Under the pieces are notes generated by a model. The model worked only from the letters and a program-made list of their open reading frames with translations, did not search any database and was not told where the DNA came from. Below, piece by piece: positions 38,511-46,208 of a stretch of 64,000 nucleotides of DNA (its first letter is position 1; each line of letters begins with the position of its first letter). The position numbers were made by a program, and so were the translations under genes. Source of the stretch: Pseudoalteromonas ruthenica (GTDB taxonomy: Bacteria > Pseudomonadota > Gammaproteobacteria > Enterobacterales > Alteromonadaceae); NCBI RefSeq assembly GCF_008808095.1, contig NZ_CP023396.1, positions 2,745,501 through 2,809,500 of the forward strand. The letters are read 5' to 3'.

Positions 38511-38601
38511 ATTACCTTGAATTACCTCGAATTTCTATATACAGTCACCCTCATGTCACCCTATTACGGTAGGACTGGAGACTAAAAAAGGCACCCTCAT
38601 G
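38511..38601. repeat. Short direct repeats between dusA and the integrase
   Basis: ATTACCTTGA and ATTACCTCGA are tandem 10-mers (38511-38530). GTCACCCT occurs at 38544-38551 and 38555-38562, and CACCCTCATG at 38546-38555 and again over the integrase start (38592-38601). Such repeats beside int may be arm-type Int/Xis sites; this is inference from position. Confidence 0.4.
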
Positions 38602-39666
38602 GCATCATATACAATAGAAAAACGAAAACTCAAATCTGGATTCAGCTACAAGTGTAATGTGCGGCACAAAGAGCGCGGGCGGATTATACACAATGAAAAT
38701 AAAACTTTCAGTAAACGAGCACTGGCTGAAACATGGGGGAAAAACAAGGTCAACTCTATTGAAGAGAGTCTGGTGAACGACCTAAAGAAAGTCGTCACCC
38801 TCGGTACCTTGCTAAATATGTATTATGAAAACCATGATCTGTGGAATAACACCGGCCGCACTAAGCAGTTTGTAATTAAAATGCTCATGGATTGTGATGT
38901 GGCAAATGTCATGTCTAACCAACTTAAAACCAGTGACTTGATTCAACATTGCCAAAACCGCAGAAGCGCAGGAGCTGGCCCTGCGACCATTTATCATGAT
39001 ATTGCATATCTACGTAGCGTCATGAAAAAAGCTGGGCCAGTTTGGGATATCGATGCCAATGTTTCTATTTTTGAAGATGCTGTGCCTGTATTAATTGAAA
39101 TGGGCCTTGTGGGCAAAAGCCAAAAGCGCACTCGCCGACCAACAAACAACGAGTTAGAAAAATTACGTAAAGGGCTCCAGGAGCGCATGGCTTACCGGCC
39201 TAATGGTAAGGTGCGCATACCTTTTGTGGATATTCTCGATTTTTCAATTTTAACATGTATGCGAATAGGTGAAGTGTGCAAGCTTCGCTGGGAAGATTTA
39301 AACGAAAAGCATAAGACCATACTAGTTCGCGACCGCAAAGATCCCCGTAAAAAGACTGGTAATCATATGGTGGTGCCATTGCTTGCTGGTTCTTTTGATA
39401 TTGTTTTACGCCAACCTCGCAATAGTGAATTTATATTTCCTTATAATTCAAAGTCGGTGACTGCTGGCTTTCAGCGAGTCAGAAATTCTTTGGGAATTGA
39501 AGACTTGCGATATCATGACATGCGCAGAGAGGGAGCTAGTCGATTGTTTGAAAAAGGATATAGTATCGAGGATGTTGCCCAAGTTACTGGACATAGAAAC
39601 CTAAATATTCTTTGGCAGGTTTATACACAGTTATTTCCTCATAAGCTTCATGCTAAAGATAAATAA
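38599..39666 (+). CDS. int: Tyrosine-recombinase phage integrase
   Basis: The 355-residue integrase has an N-terminal arm-binding/SAM-like part (1-170) and a catalytic domain with Arg222 (CMRIGEV), a Lys in the RKDPRKKTG hairpin, His306 and Arg309 (HDMRREG), His332 (GHRN) and nucleophile Tyr342 (VYTQL). All catalytic residues are present. It diverges from dusA, consistent with a dusA-targeting integrase. AAAGG precedes the ATG. Downstream is a terminator. Confidence 0.95.
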   Translation: MASYTIEKRKLKSGFSYKCNVRHKERGRIIHNENKTFSKRALAETWGKNKVNSIEESLVNDLKKVVTLGTLLNMYYENHDLWNNTGRTKQFVIKMLMDCDVANVMSNQLKTSDLIQHCQNRRSAGAGPATIYHDIAYLRSVMKKAGPVWDIDANVSIFEDAVPVLIEMGLVGKSQKRTRRPTNNELEKLRKGLQERMAYRPNGKVRIPFVDILDFSILTCMRIGEVCKLRWEDLNEKHKTILVRDRKDPRKKTGNHMVVPLLAGSFDIVLRQPRNSEFIFPYNSKSVTAGFQRVRNSLGIEDLRYHDMRREGASRLFEKGYSIEDVAQVTGHRNLNILWQVYTQLFPHKLHAKDK

Positions 39667-39974
39667 GTTATAGTGACTCAAACGCTTTCTGACAGCAGCT
39701 CAGATAAATCCTAACTTAGTCGGACAGGTAGAAACGAGCGAGAAGCGGATGTCATCCTTACACCAAAATCATAATGTATACTTCCATAATCGTTTAGTTT
39801 CTTCCATAGTCAGGAAAACGACCAAATTGGTCGTTTTTGTCGTGTCCAGAATTAGAGCGATTTACAGAAACTTCAACGCTGGTAAGCACTTCCTAAATTT
39901 GCTATCAATGGTCTAAGGACAAAAACGAGACAGATTGCGGCAGAAAAACGACCCAATCGCTCGATATTAAATTG
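39667..39974. other. Non-coding gap between integrase and first cassette
   Basis: About 308 bases with no coding-quality ORF. It holds an intrinsic terminator (39815-39838) and ends at the G of the G/TTATATG cassette junction. No integron integrase fragment or recognisable attI is seen here. Confidence 0.55.
39815..39838. terminator. Integrase terminator
   Basis: AAAACGACC-AAATT-GGTCGTTTT, with further T on the plus strand, forms a 9-bp stem about 150 bases after the int stop. Both strands have suitable tracts. Confidence 0.85.
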
Positions 39975-40383
39975 TTATATGCCAAGGAAATCATGAAGTA
40001 TTTATTCATAGTTTCACTAATTTTTACGCTTATTGCATGCAAGGGCGATGGATACCTTAGAGGTGAAGTAGAACCTTCACAAGACGGTAAAACTTACTTT
40101 GGTGTAATTGATAATAATGGTGGAAATTGTGGGCCGTTACTATTAGATGGTAGAGCGTGGGAGTTACCTCTCGGTGAAGTATCAGAAATAGAGCCTGGTG
40201 AGCATATTATTCACTGTGGATCATCCATTAGTTTTGTTATACCCAAGGGCGTGGTTTTTATGTTCGATTATTGGGGCCCATAGGCATATAACAAGGCAAA
40301 TCAAAAAGGGCGGACAAAAACCAGTTGGCTTTGTTCGTTCCTCACAAGTTTAGCCAACTAATTTTTGCCGTTTATTTGCGGCG
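39975..40383 (+). mobile_element. Integron gene cassette 1 (409 bp)
   Basis: The cassette begins after G39974 with TTATATGCC and ends at the G of GTTATGC. Its R'' box GGCATATAAC (40283-40292) is the exact 10-base reverse complement of its own 5' junction GTTATATGCC (39974-39983), as expected for a cassette excised as a circle. It carries one lipoprotein gene reading toward attC, the standard orientation. Confidence 0.88.
39993..40283 (+). CDS. Cassette-encoded small lipoprotein
   Basis: The 96-residue protein has a lipoprotein signal MKYLFIVSLIFTLIAC, with lipidated Cys16, and a compact secreted domain containing GNCGPLLLDGRAWELPLGEV and a second Cys in IIHCGSS. AAGGA lies 5 bases before this ATG; an upstream in-frame ATG is less likely. 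It fills cassette 1, and its stop codon overlaps the R'' box, as is typical. No known function. Confidence 0.75.
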   Translation: MKYLFIVSLIFTLIACKGDGYLRGEVEPSQDGKTYFGVIDNNGGNCGPLLLDGRAWELPLGEVSEIEPGEHIIHCGSSISFVIPKGVVFMFDYWGP

Positions 40384-40389
40384 TTATGC
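40283..40389 (+). repeat. attC recombination site 1
   Basis: This 107-base imperfect palindrome runs from R'' GGCATATAAC to R' GTTATGC. Arms pair as GCAAAT/ATTTGC, CGG(A)CAAAAA/TTTTTGCCG with one extrahelical A, and AGTTGGCT/AGCCAACT around a variable loop. Extrahelical bases and R/L boxes are the hallmarks of folded single-strand attC sites. Confidence 0.85.
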
Positions 40390-41082
40390 ATAGGGAGAAA
40401 TAATGCAACATTATCCACCAGAACATCAAAAAGAGAACTTTCATTGCCCTTTGTGTGGGGTTTATGCAAAGCAACATTGGGGGAGTGGTTATCATGGCCT
40501 TTGGGGGAATTACCGCCAAAATGCCATGACTGTTGCAACATGCTCACATTGTGAAAAACTGTCTTACTGGCTAGATGGTCGAATGATTTATCCATCATCA
40601 GGAACAGTAGAACTTCCAAACCCTGACCTTCCAGAAAACTGCCTGCAGGATTATGAAGAAGCGCGAGATATTGTGGCAAGATCTCCTAAAGGGGCTGCGG
40701 CCTTGCTTCGATTATGCATTCAGAAGCTAATGGTTCATTTAGGGCTGCCAGGCAATAATATCAATAATGATATTGCTTCTTTAGTTGAAGCGGGCCTTCC
40801 GCCTTTGGTCCAGAGGTCTCTAGATATCTGTCGTGTTGTTGGTAACAACGCAGTACACCCGGGAGAAATAGATTTAAATGATTCCCCTGAAATAGCAAAT
40901 CATCTTTTCCGGCTTGTGAATCTAATTGTTCAGGATCGAATAACTCGACCCAGAGAAATAGAAGAGCTTTACGGCTCCTTGCCTGAGGGCGCTAGAGAGG
41001 CTATAGAGAGGCGTGATGCATAACAAGTTGCTGCACTCGGAAAATTACTCGCTGCGCTCCCAATTTTCCGGTGAGCAAGGCG
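40384..41082 (+). mobile_element. Integron gene cassette 2 (699 bp)
   Basis: It starts TTATGCAT and ends at G41082 of GTTAACT. The R'' box ATGCATAAC (41016-41024) is the exact reverse complement of its own junction GTTATGCAT (40383-40391), nine bases. It directly follows cassette 1, so two cassettes are in tandem in the same orientation. Confidence 0.88.
40403..41023 (+). CDS. Cassette-encoded DUF4145 protein with zinc-ribbon
   Basis: The 206-residue protein starts with a zinc-ribbon-like part (CPLCG near residue 14, CSHC near 47) followed by a DUF4145 helical domain (about 90-180) with [18 protein letters not shown] and [15 protein letters not shown]4145 is often linked to restriction and other defence proteins; that is family knowledge, and no nuclease is fused here. 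GGGAG precedes the ATG. Its stop overlaps attC2. Confidence 0.85.
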   Translation: MQHYPPEHQKENFHCPLCGVYAKQHWGSGYHGLWGNYRQNAMTVATCSHCEKLSYWLDGRMIYPSSGTVELPNPDLPENCLQDYEEARDIVARSPKGAAALLRLCIQKLMVHLGLPGNNINNDIASLVEAGLPPLVQRSLDICRVVGNNAVHPGEIDLNDSPEIANHLFRLVNLIVQDRITRPREIEELYGSLPEGAREAIERRDA

Positions 41083-41088
41083 TTAACT
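41018..41088 (+). repeat. attC recombination site 2
   Basis: A 71-base site from R'' GCATAAC to R' GTTAACT, with L boxes GTTGCT and AGCAAGG and a central stem GGAAAATT/AATTTTCC around a GCGC-rich loop. Its length and structure are those of short attC sites. Confidence 0.88.
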
Positions 41089-41159
41089 GTATTCAATATT
41101 ACGGTGAGTTTTAATCAAAATAAGTTCTGAATGAGCATTAAATAAAGGAATAATAATTT

Positions 41160-41579
41160 ATGAAATATCATGTTAACTCTGTTGGTGGCAACATTGAAGG
41201 CTTTAAAATTGGCCTAGCTAAAGCGTTACAACTAACTATCGAGAGTGATTCTAAGGAATTATTGATTAAAGTTGGTCAACTAGCTAATGCAACTGGAATG
41301 ATGAGTGATGTGCTTGGTGATGAGTTTGTTAAATCATTAATTAAAAACAAGCAGAAAACTTTAAATATTCAAAATCAGATGATTTCTATTCATTTAGAGT
41401 CGGACAAAAGTAAACGTTCAAACTTTAGAAGTGGTGTTTCATTTGCTCCCTGGGCAACTACTGAAGCGTTAAATTCAATCATTAGTGACCATCGAACTGT
41501 AATGTCTGTCTATGTTCCTTGGTTGGATACGGAATTAAATGATTACACTGCTAATCATCAAGATTCAGTTTTAGTATAA
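41160..41579 (+). CDS. Cassette-encoded hypothetical protein
   Basis: The 139-residue protein has AAAGGAA before its ATG and no signal peptide. The N-terminus repeats GGNIEGFKIGLAKALQ and GQLANATGMMSDVLGDEF, suggesting an alpha/beta fold. I do not recognise a family. Base composition is more AT-rich than the flanking phage tail genes, in line with separate acquisition. Confidence 0.6.
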   Translation: MKYHVNSVGGNIEGFKIGLAKALQLTIESDSKELLIKVGQLANATGMMSDVLGDEFVKSLIKNKQKTLNIQNQMISIHLESDKSKRSNFRSGVSFAPWATTEALNSIISDHRTVMSVYVPWLDTELNDYTANHQDSVLV

Positions 41580-41582
41580 AAT

Positions 41583-41708
41583 ACACCATACAAGCATTTA
41601 AGAATGATTCGCAACGCTTGTCGTTTTCGCTTCGCTGTAAGCGATTTTAATATTGAGGTCTCCATTGTCTCCACTTTATTGAAAATCTCATCTATGTCAT
41701 GGTGTTAT
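41583..41708 (+). repeat. Degenerate attC-like site
   Basis: The left half resembles VCR-type attC (ACAAGCATTTAAGA, CAACGCTTG). ACACCAT (41583-41589) and ATGGTGT (41699-41705) form a 7-base outer inverted repeat. The R'' lacks one A of the expected AACAAGC, so recombination competence is doubtful. Confidence 0.4.
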
Positions 41709-41737
41709 TTTTGTGGGAAAGGTCAATATCTGCCGGT

Positions 41738-42688
41738 TTACTGCTCGGTAATCGGTGAAAGCTGGTTTCCTAAGCCTGCTGCTGTTGATTGATACCCTGT
41801 AAACTGCCCGGCTTGCTGTGACTTACCTGCCCCCTCGTGGGTATGCATCGCAAGTGTTTGATTGGTGTCTTTTACCACGGCAATCAAATCGAGCAATATT
41901 TGCAACACATTCACCGATTCATTGCCCACCCAAACCGTTTGTCCTTCTAGCTTTGCTAAGTTCGCGGCTTTGGCGTGGAGCGTCTTTAGTGTTTCAAGGT
42001 TCATGTTACCGTGGGCTTTGATATCTACCTGCTTTTGACTGCCCAATTGCATGTTATCTAATGCAATAAGCAAGGCCTTCTCACCCACTGTGGTTTTTAA
42101 TGCGCCCAGGATGGTGTTTAGTTGGTTACCTTCAACGCGCGTGGAATCATGCGAATCAATGCTCGTACTCTTTTGATGATAATGCTCCGAACGCGTACAC
42201 GACCGAATACTCGTGGTATCGGCGCTTTGTGCTAGTTCACCATCGGTATGGATATGCCAATCACCATTAGTGCCACGAACCTGGCTACGGGCACTTTGTT
42301 TGAGTGACACATCAGTACATTTGCGCTCATTCACAAGTTGCCCAAATGGCAGCAAGTGAGTGATCACCGGCATAGCGTTATTACCATCAATAAATTGAAT
42401 CAAGCATTGCATGCCCACATGCGGTGACAATTCCACACCCGCATCACTGGCCGCAACACTGACGGCTAGGGGCACCTGCTCGTAAACAGGTGTATTTTTT
42501 GGCTCGCCACTTGGCGCTAGCAGCTGGATATCCACGGCGAGATGGGCACGAAACGGCGTGCTTATCTGCGCATCCTGGTGTGGTAAGTCATACACAGCTT
42601 CGATGCGCGCCAATTGCGGTACATGTTGACGCTGCTTCAGCTCAGGATGAAAACGTCCGATTAAACGGCGGACAGCTGCGGGGACCAT
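41738..42688 (-). CDS. Baseplate spike protein (gpV/VgrG-like)
   Basis: The 316-residue protein has an OB-like N-terminal part (50-130), a gp5-type beta-rich repeat region (about 140-240) and the C-terminal AMHTHEGAGKSQ, whose H-x-H resembles the iron-binding tip of gpV spikes. It should form the membrane-piercing tip at the tail end. It overlaps gpD by 28 bases and is the last gene of the tail operon. Confidence 0.75.
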   Translation of the reverse strand: MVPAAVRRLIGRFHPELKQRQHVPQLARIEAVYDLPHQDAQISTPFRAHLAVDIQLLAPSGEPKNTPVYEQVPLAVSVAASDAGVELSPHVGMQCLIQFIDGNNAMPVITHLLPFGQLVNERKCTDVSLKQSARSQVRGTNGDWHIHTDGELAQSADTTSIRSCTRSEHYHQKSTSIDSHDSTRVEGNQLNTILGALKTTVGEKALLIALDNMQLGSQKQVDIKAHGNMNLETLKTLHAKAANLAKLEGQTVWVGNESVNVLQILLDLIAVVKDTNQTLAMHTHEGAGKSQQAGQFTGYQSTAAGLGNQLSPITEQ

Positions 42689-43353
42689 AAAATACTTTGC
42701 TCCGTTTCTTTAAGTTCTACTTGCCCAACATAGCGCTTGTTGAGTTTCATGCCTGGGCGCAGATAAGGCACCGCAAACAGTGTCGCGCTGCTGGCATTGC
42801 TGGATTTAAAAATATGCTCGGCCGTGGTAATGGTTTTATTTTCGGCTTGCCAACCACTGTCATGCCAGCTCCCCACATACACATTGCCATTGGTGCGCTG
42901 CTGAAATATATAATCAGTAATACCAAACGCAGCCCCGAGTTTACGCAGCGCATTTACACCGTCGTCACTGTGATAGAAGCATGGGATCTTACGATTGGCA
43001 TAGTCCGCATCGGGCAGCTCAATGGTGATACCTGCACGCTCTATCTCGTCGCACACATCGCGAAGTGTCGGGTGACGTTTGGCGATAGGCAGCGCAAAAG
43101 ACAAGGCACCGACAAGCTCTCGGCAAGTAATGAACCACCGCCCTGCTCGCTGTTGCTTCGACTCGATCACTCCATAGAAGTACGGCACCAATTTATCTTG
43201 ATAACCGATGTGAAACTCCACAAGGCCGCTTGGCAATGTGTCTTCTGCAACCACAAACACCGCGCGCCCGGGTGAGCGCAAAGAAAGCACCACGTTATGG
43301 TGTGCAGGCGTCACCACCTCGCCGCCGATAGAGAGTAAGGTTTGTAACTTCAT
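42661..43353 (-). CDS. Late control/baseplate hub protein gpD
   Basis: The 230-residue protein matches the gpD/gp27-like tail hub family, with an N-terminal beta domain, FHIGYQDKLVPYFYGVIESK and a segment RELVGALSFALPIAKRHPTLRDVCDEIE typical of the hub loader. The ATG at 43353 has GAGGG upstream and lies one base after the previous stop; an upstream start at 43386 would extend into the preceding gene. It precedes gpV in the same operon. Confidence 0.8.
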   Translation of the reverse strand: MKLQTLLSIGGEVVTPAHHNVVLSLRSPGRAVFVVAEDTLPSGLVEFHIGYQDKLVPYFYGVIESKQQRAGRWFITCRELVGALSFALPIAKRHPTLRDVCDEIERAGITIELPDADYANRKIPCFYHSDDGVNALRKLGAAFGITDYIFQQRTNGNVYVGSWHDSGWQAENKTITTAEHIFKSSNASSATLFAVPYLRPGMKLNKRYVGQVELKETEQSILWSPQLSAV

Positions 43354-43354
43354 G

Positions 43355-43837
43355 CTATTGGCCCTCGGCCGCTTCGAACAACACAAGGGTTTGTGCGTGT
43401 CCGTCTTTAGCTGGGCTTTGGCTGATCCCTTTGTTTGTCTCGTCTAACTGCTGCTGTTTTTTCTCGGCCACACTTTTAACTTCGACGAGTTTAAAGGTGA
43501 GATTCCACGCTTTGAGCGTTTGATCTTCTTTGACATTGACCTTGCCCGCAAACTTAGCTCTGCGTATTTTCATACTCTGCGCTAACTCATTTGTGATGGT
43601 ATACACTTGGCGCTCGCCATAATCATTCTCAGCCTCTGCCCAGCGAGTGATTTGCTCAAGCGCATCGAGCTCATCCATTCTCAGCACAGTGCTAATGGTG
43701 AGCCCTTTTGGTTTGGTGCCCTCTTCACTGGTAATAGCAAAGGAGCCAACCCCTGATTGGTTTGTTCCCGCCAAATCAAAATTGGCATGCACCCGAGTAT
43801 TGCTACCGGGCACTTTTACGCCATTTAATGCAATCAA
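43355..43837 (-). CDS. Baseplate complex protein (gpU position)
   Basis: This 160-residue beta-rich protein starts MIALNGVKVPGSNTRVHANFDL, similar to HP1-type baseplate complex proteins, and is encoded just before gpD where P2 has gpU. A C-terminal lysine/glutamine-rich tail (KKQQQLDETNKG) looks flexible. A structural baseplate role is inferred from sequence similarity and position. Confidence 0.6.
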   Translation of the reverse strand: MIALNGVKVPGSNTRVHANFDLAGTNQSGVGSFAITSEEGTKPKGLTISTVLRMDELDALEQITRWAEAENDYGERQVYTITNELAQSMKIRRAKFAGKVNVKEDQTLKAWNLTFKLVEVKSVAEKKQQQLDETNKGISQSPAKDGHAQTLVLFEAAEGQ

Positions 43838-44550
43838 TTGAATAACTCCACAAGTGGGGCGATGGCCTGTTGGCGCCCCACATAAACCTGAAAAGCCCAG
43901 TGCACGTGGTTGTCTCCCAAGCGCTCAAGTGCATCGGCCAGACTTCGCGCACTGGTCGCGGTGATCGCTTTCGTGCGAAGCCCAAGTTGGGCCGCATCAA
44001 ACGAGCATGAGTCTATCCGCGCATCCCGCGCAGCTTTTTGCTCGCCGAGCGCCGCCAACTCTTCATCGATGCTGCCAACACTGTTTTGCCCCTCACCTTT
44101 TATCAATTTGGTTGAAGCTACCTGATACGCGCGACTTAGCGCAGGAACGTGGCACGCATCACTGAGAGTTTGCCACTCAATGCTTTGCTCATAGCCCGTT
44201 AGCTCGTTCATTTTGTGCTTGTCTAATGTTTCAAGCGAGCGGGCGTATCGCGCTGCGGTTATGAATACAGGAAGTGGACAGGCGTCGTTTGCCACCTCGA
44301 GTGCTTGCGCTAATCTCTCAGGTTTAGGGGCACTGGTATAAAGCACCAGCGCGTGCCAATGAGAAGGCCGCTCTCGTCGCGTCATATCGCGCACTGCCTG
44401 AGCGATCCGCGCCGCACCGGCGGCACTGCTAACGAGCTGCTCAAGGGCATAGCTATTAAGCGCGAGCCCATGCACCTCAGCAATCAATGCATTAAGCTCG
44501 CTGCGGCTACCGGCGCTATTTAAAGAGCTTGGGAACTGCATAAAGCGCAT
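43834..44550 (-). CDS. Phage tail-region protein, unknown
   Basis: The 238-residue mainly helical protein contains DMTRRERPSHWHALVLYTSAPKPERLAQALEVAN-type alanine-rich helices and a central SSAAGAARIAQAV. It lies between the DUF1353 gene and the baseplate gene with 4-base and 35-base overlaps, so it is surely expressed with the tail. I recognise no family; a tail or baseplate assembly role is only positional. Confidence 0.6.
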   Translation of the reverse strand: MRFMQFPSSLNSAGSRSELNALIAEVHGLALNSYALEQLVSSAAGAARIAQAVRDMTRRERPSHWHALVLYTSAPKPERLAQALEVANDACPLPVFITAARYARSLETLDKHKMNELTGYEQSIEWQTLSDACHVPALSRAYQVASTKLIKGEGQNSVGSIDEELAALGEQKAARDARIDSCSFDAAQLGLRTKAITATSARSLADALERLGDNHVHWAFQVYVGRQQAIAPLVELFN

Positions 44551-44857
44551 TCGCTAATTTTTGGTAACCCACGACCGCCCAACGCATAGGCACCGCTTTC
44601 CATTTCGGCACGCCTGTGCGCAACAACAGTGTGTAAAATTCTGCATGCGGGCTTTTACGCCCTGTTTTTAGTGCGTAGTCATGCCACACTGCGGCTTCAA
44701 GACCACTCCCAAATGGATTATGAAACCACCGTAAATACCAGGGTAAAGTAAAGCCGTCGGTGACAAAGCCACTGTGGACTTCGCCAAACTGAGTTTTAAG
44801 GGGCGCAATGAGCCGCGCTTTACCATCACCAATAAATGTTGCCTGTAATTGTTTCAT
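44516..44857 (-). CDS. DUF1353 phage protein
   Basis: The 113-residue protein has the DUF1353 pattern: VTDGFTLPWYLRWFHNPFGSG, AVWHDYAL, then FYTLLLRTGVPKWKAVPMRWAV. The family occurs near fibre and lysis genes of tailed phages. The conserved H-D pair resembles a metal-dependent hydrolase, but the activity is not established. It overlaps the upstream gene by one base. Confidence 0.82.
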   Translation of the reverse strand: MKQLQATFIGDGKARLIAPLKTQFGEVHSGFVTDGFTLPWYLRWFHNPFGSGLEAAVWHDYALKTGRKSPHAEFYTLLLRTGVPKWKAVPMRWAVVGYQKLANALYAVPKLFK

Positions 44858-45360
44858 TAGATCACCGAAAATTTATGTTCTACTAATTCAAATAAAGATT
44901 GCGCAAAGTCCGTATTGATCAGCTCCTGGTTCACGACCCACACCCCGTTCGTTTCAAATTTAAGTGGCACCGTAAATACCCCGTCGACGACCTGAGCAGG
45001 CATTAGCTGAATGCGCCCGGTATCAAGGCGTAAAAACGGCACTTTAAATTTTCTGTCCTCAATCGCGAGCGTGCCCGTGGCAATCACGTCGGCGGATTGT
45101 TGTGGCACGGTGTATTCACGTTCTGCATTGTTGTATCCCTGTAATTGTCCGGCGACCGCATCAATATTGACGGGAATAAGCGTTGGCCGCTCTGGCTCAC
45201 TGGGCAAAGCCGGTTCAATGAATTCGCCATTTTCATAGCGGTACCCTTGGCGTAATACCACACCCGGGGGCACCTCAATCCACTGCTCGGTCAACGGCGC
45301 ATGCGCGACCACACGCGGGTTGACGACCACGGCATTCTCTACGATTGCATATACTGTCAT
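44857..45360 (-). CDS. Short tail-fibre-region protein
   Basis: The 167-residue beta-rich protein has MTVYAIVENAVVVNPRVVAHAP at the N-terminus, similar to the start of phage fibre accessory or fibre-assembly proteins. The ATG overlaps the stop of the glycine-rich fibre gene (TAATG), indicating coupled translation. It may cap or chaperone the fibre; this is positional inference. Confidence 0.6.
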   Translation of the reverse strand: MTVYAIVENAVVVNPRVVAHAPLTEQWIEVPPGVVLRQGYRYENGEFIEPALPSEPERPTLIPVNIDAVAGQLQGYNNAEREYTVPQQSADVIATGTLAIEDRKFKVPFLRLDTGRIQLMPAQVVDGVFTVPLKFETNGVWVVNQELINTDFAQSLFELVEHKFSVI

Positions 45361-46208
45361 TAGTCCCACTCCAACATGATAAAACCGGGCTCTCCGGGAA
45401 GCGCATTGTGTGCCGTGCTATTTGCACCTCGCCCACCGGTGCCATACCCATCGGGTGAAAATAAACACCCGCCGGGCCCGCCTTGGGCGTAAGTTCCACC
45501 ACCGGCGCTGTTATTAAACTCTTGCCCAAGAACAATCTCTCCGGGCCCAGCCAAGCGCAGTGCTGTTTCTGAAGGCTGGCCGCCGGTGAAACGTGAGATG
45601 TATCGGCCTCGAGATTGACCCGACTCCCCCCCTTCGACGAAAAAGCCGATATCTCGCCACGTTGAGGTAATGCCAAATTGCTGGCTTAGTTTGCTGGCTT
45701 GCTTCATGTAGCTGTAATCAATCCCGTACTCGATATCAATATCACCGCCTCCACCGGCGCCGCCTATCAACTGCACTTCCGTCATTAACGTTGTCAGCGG
45801 CCCATAGCGGTTTTCATTGCGGGCCGTCAGGTTGCGCACGATGCTCGTACCGCCGTCTCCACCAAAGTGCAGGTTTCGCGTTGAGTAGGTCGAAGCGCCC
45901 GTTGCCGCCGCCCCCGCATCACCAATGATGACTTCTATTTCATCCCCTGCCTTGGCTGCAATGGGAAGGCGAAAACAAGCCGAGCCACCGTGGCCACTGT
46001 CTCCCCCCGTTTGTAATCCACTGGCATACACACCACTGCCACCACCTCCTGCTCCACATCCTGTGATGTAAAGTACGTTTTCTATAAAACTACTTGGTAG
46101 GGTAAATAGCCGACTGACATCAAAGAACTCTGCATTGGGGATCCCTCGGATAGGAAACCCTGTTGACGTACTTGGCACTAATAAACTGTCCACCTTTAAA
46201 ACTCCCAT
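45360..46208 (-). CDS. Glycine-rich tail fibre tip protein
   Basis: The 282-residue protein has a short N-terminal link (PIRGIPNAEFFDVSRLFTLP) and a large glycine-rich domain: GCGAGGGGSG, GGDSGHGG, GGDGGTS and a C-terminal AGGGTYAQGGPGGCLF. Polyglycine sandwich domains of this sort form receptor-binding tips of phage adhesins. It overlaps the gpH-like fibre gene by 13 bases. Likely the host-range determinant. Confidence 0.75.
   Translation of the reverse strand: MGVLKVDSLLVPSTSTGFPIRGIPNAEFFDVSRLFTLPSSFIENVLYITGCGAGGGGSGVYASGLQTGGDSGHGGSACFRLPIAAKAGDEIEVIIGDAGAAATGASTYSTRNLHFGGDGGTSIVRNLTARNENRYGPLTTLMTEVQLIGGAGGGGDIDIEYGIDYSYMKQASKLSQQFGITSTWRDIGFFVEGGESGQSRGRYISRFTGGQPSETALRLAGPGEIVLGQEFNNSAGGGTYAQGGPGGCLFSPDGYGTGGRGANSTAHNALPGEPGFIMLEWD

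Larger units (their letters stand above)
41083..41708 (+). mobile_element. Third, degenerate cassette
   Basis: It follows attC2 with TTAACTGTA and carries one ORF, but no R'' complementary to GTTAACTG is found after it. Instead a VCR-like half site (ACAAGCATTTAAGAATG ... CAACGCTTG) appears at 41589-41620. The right border is not certain; 41708 marks a possible weak R' (GTTATTT at 41704-41710). Confidence 0.5.

Noticed and set aside
39667..39974. Possible integron integrase remnant or attI
   Set aside because: No tyrosine recombinase motifs beyond the phage integrase and no typical attI direct repeats were seen, so I do not call a full integron.
42697..43275. 192-codon ORF antisense to gpD
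   Set aside because: The minus strand encodes a well-supported phage operon with overlapping starts and stops; the plus ORF has no such context.
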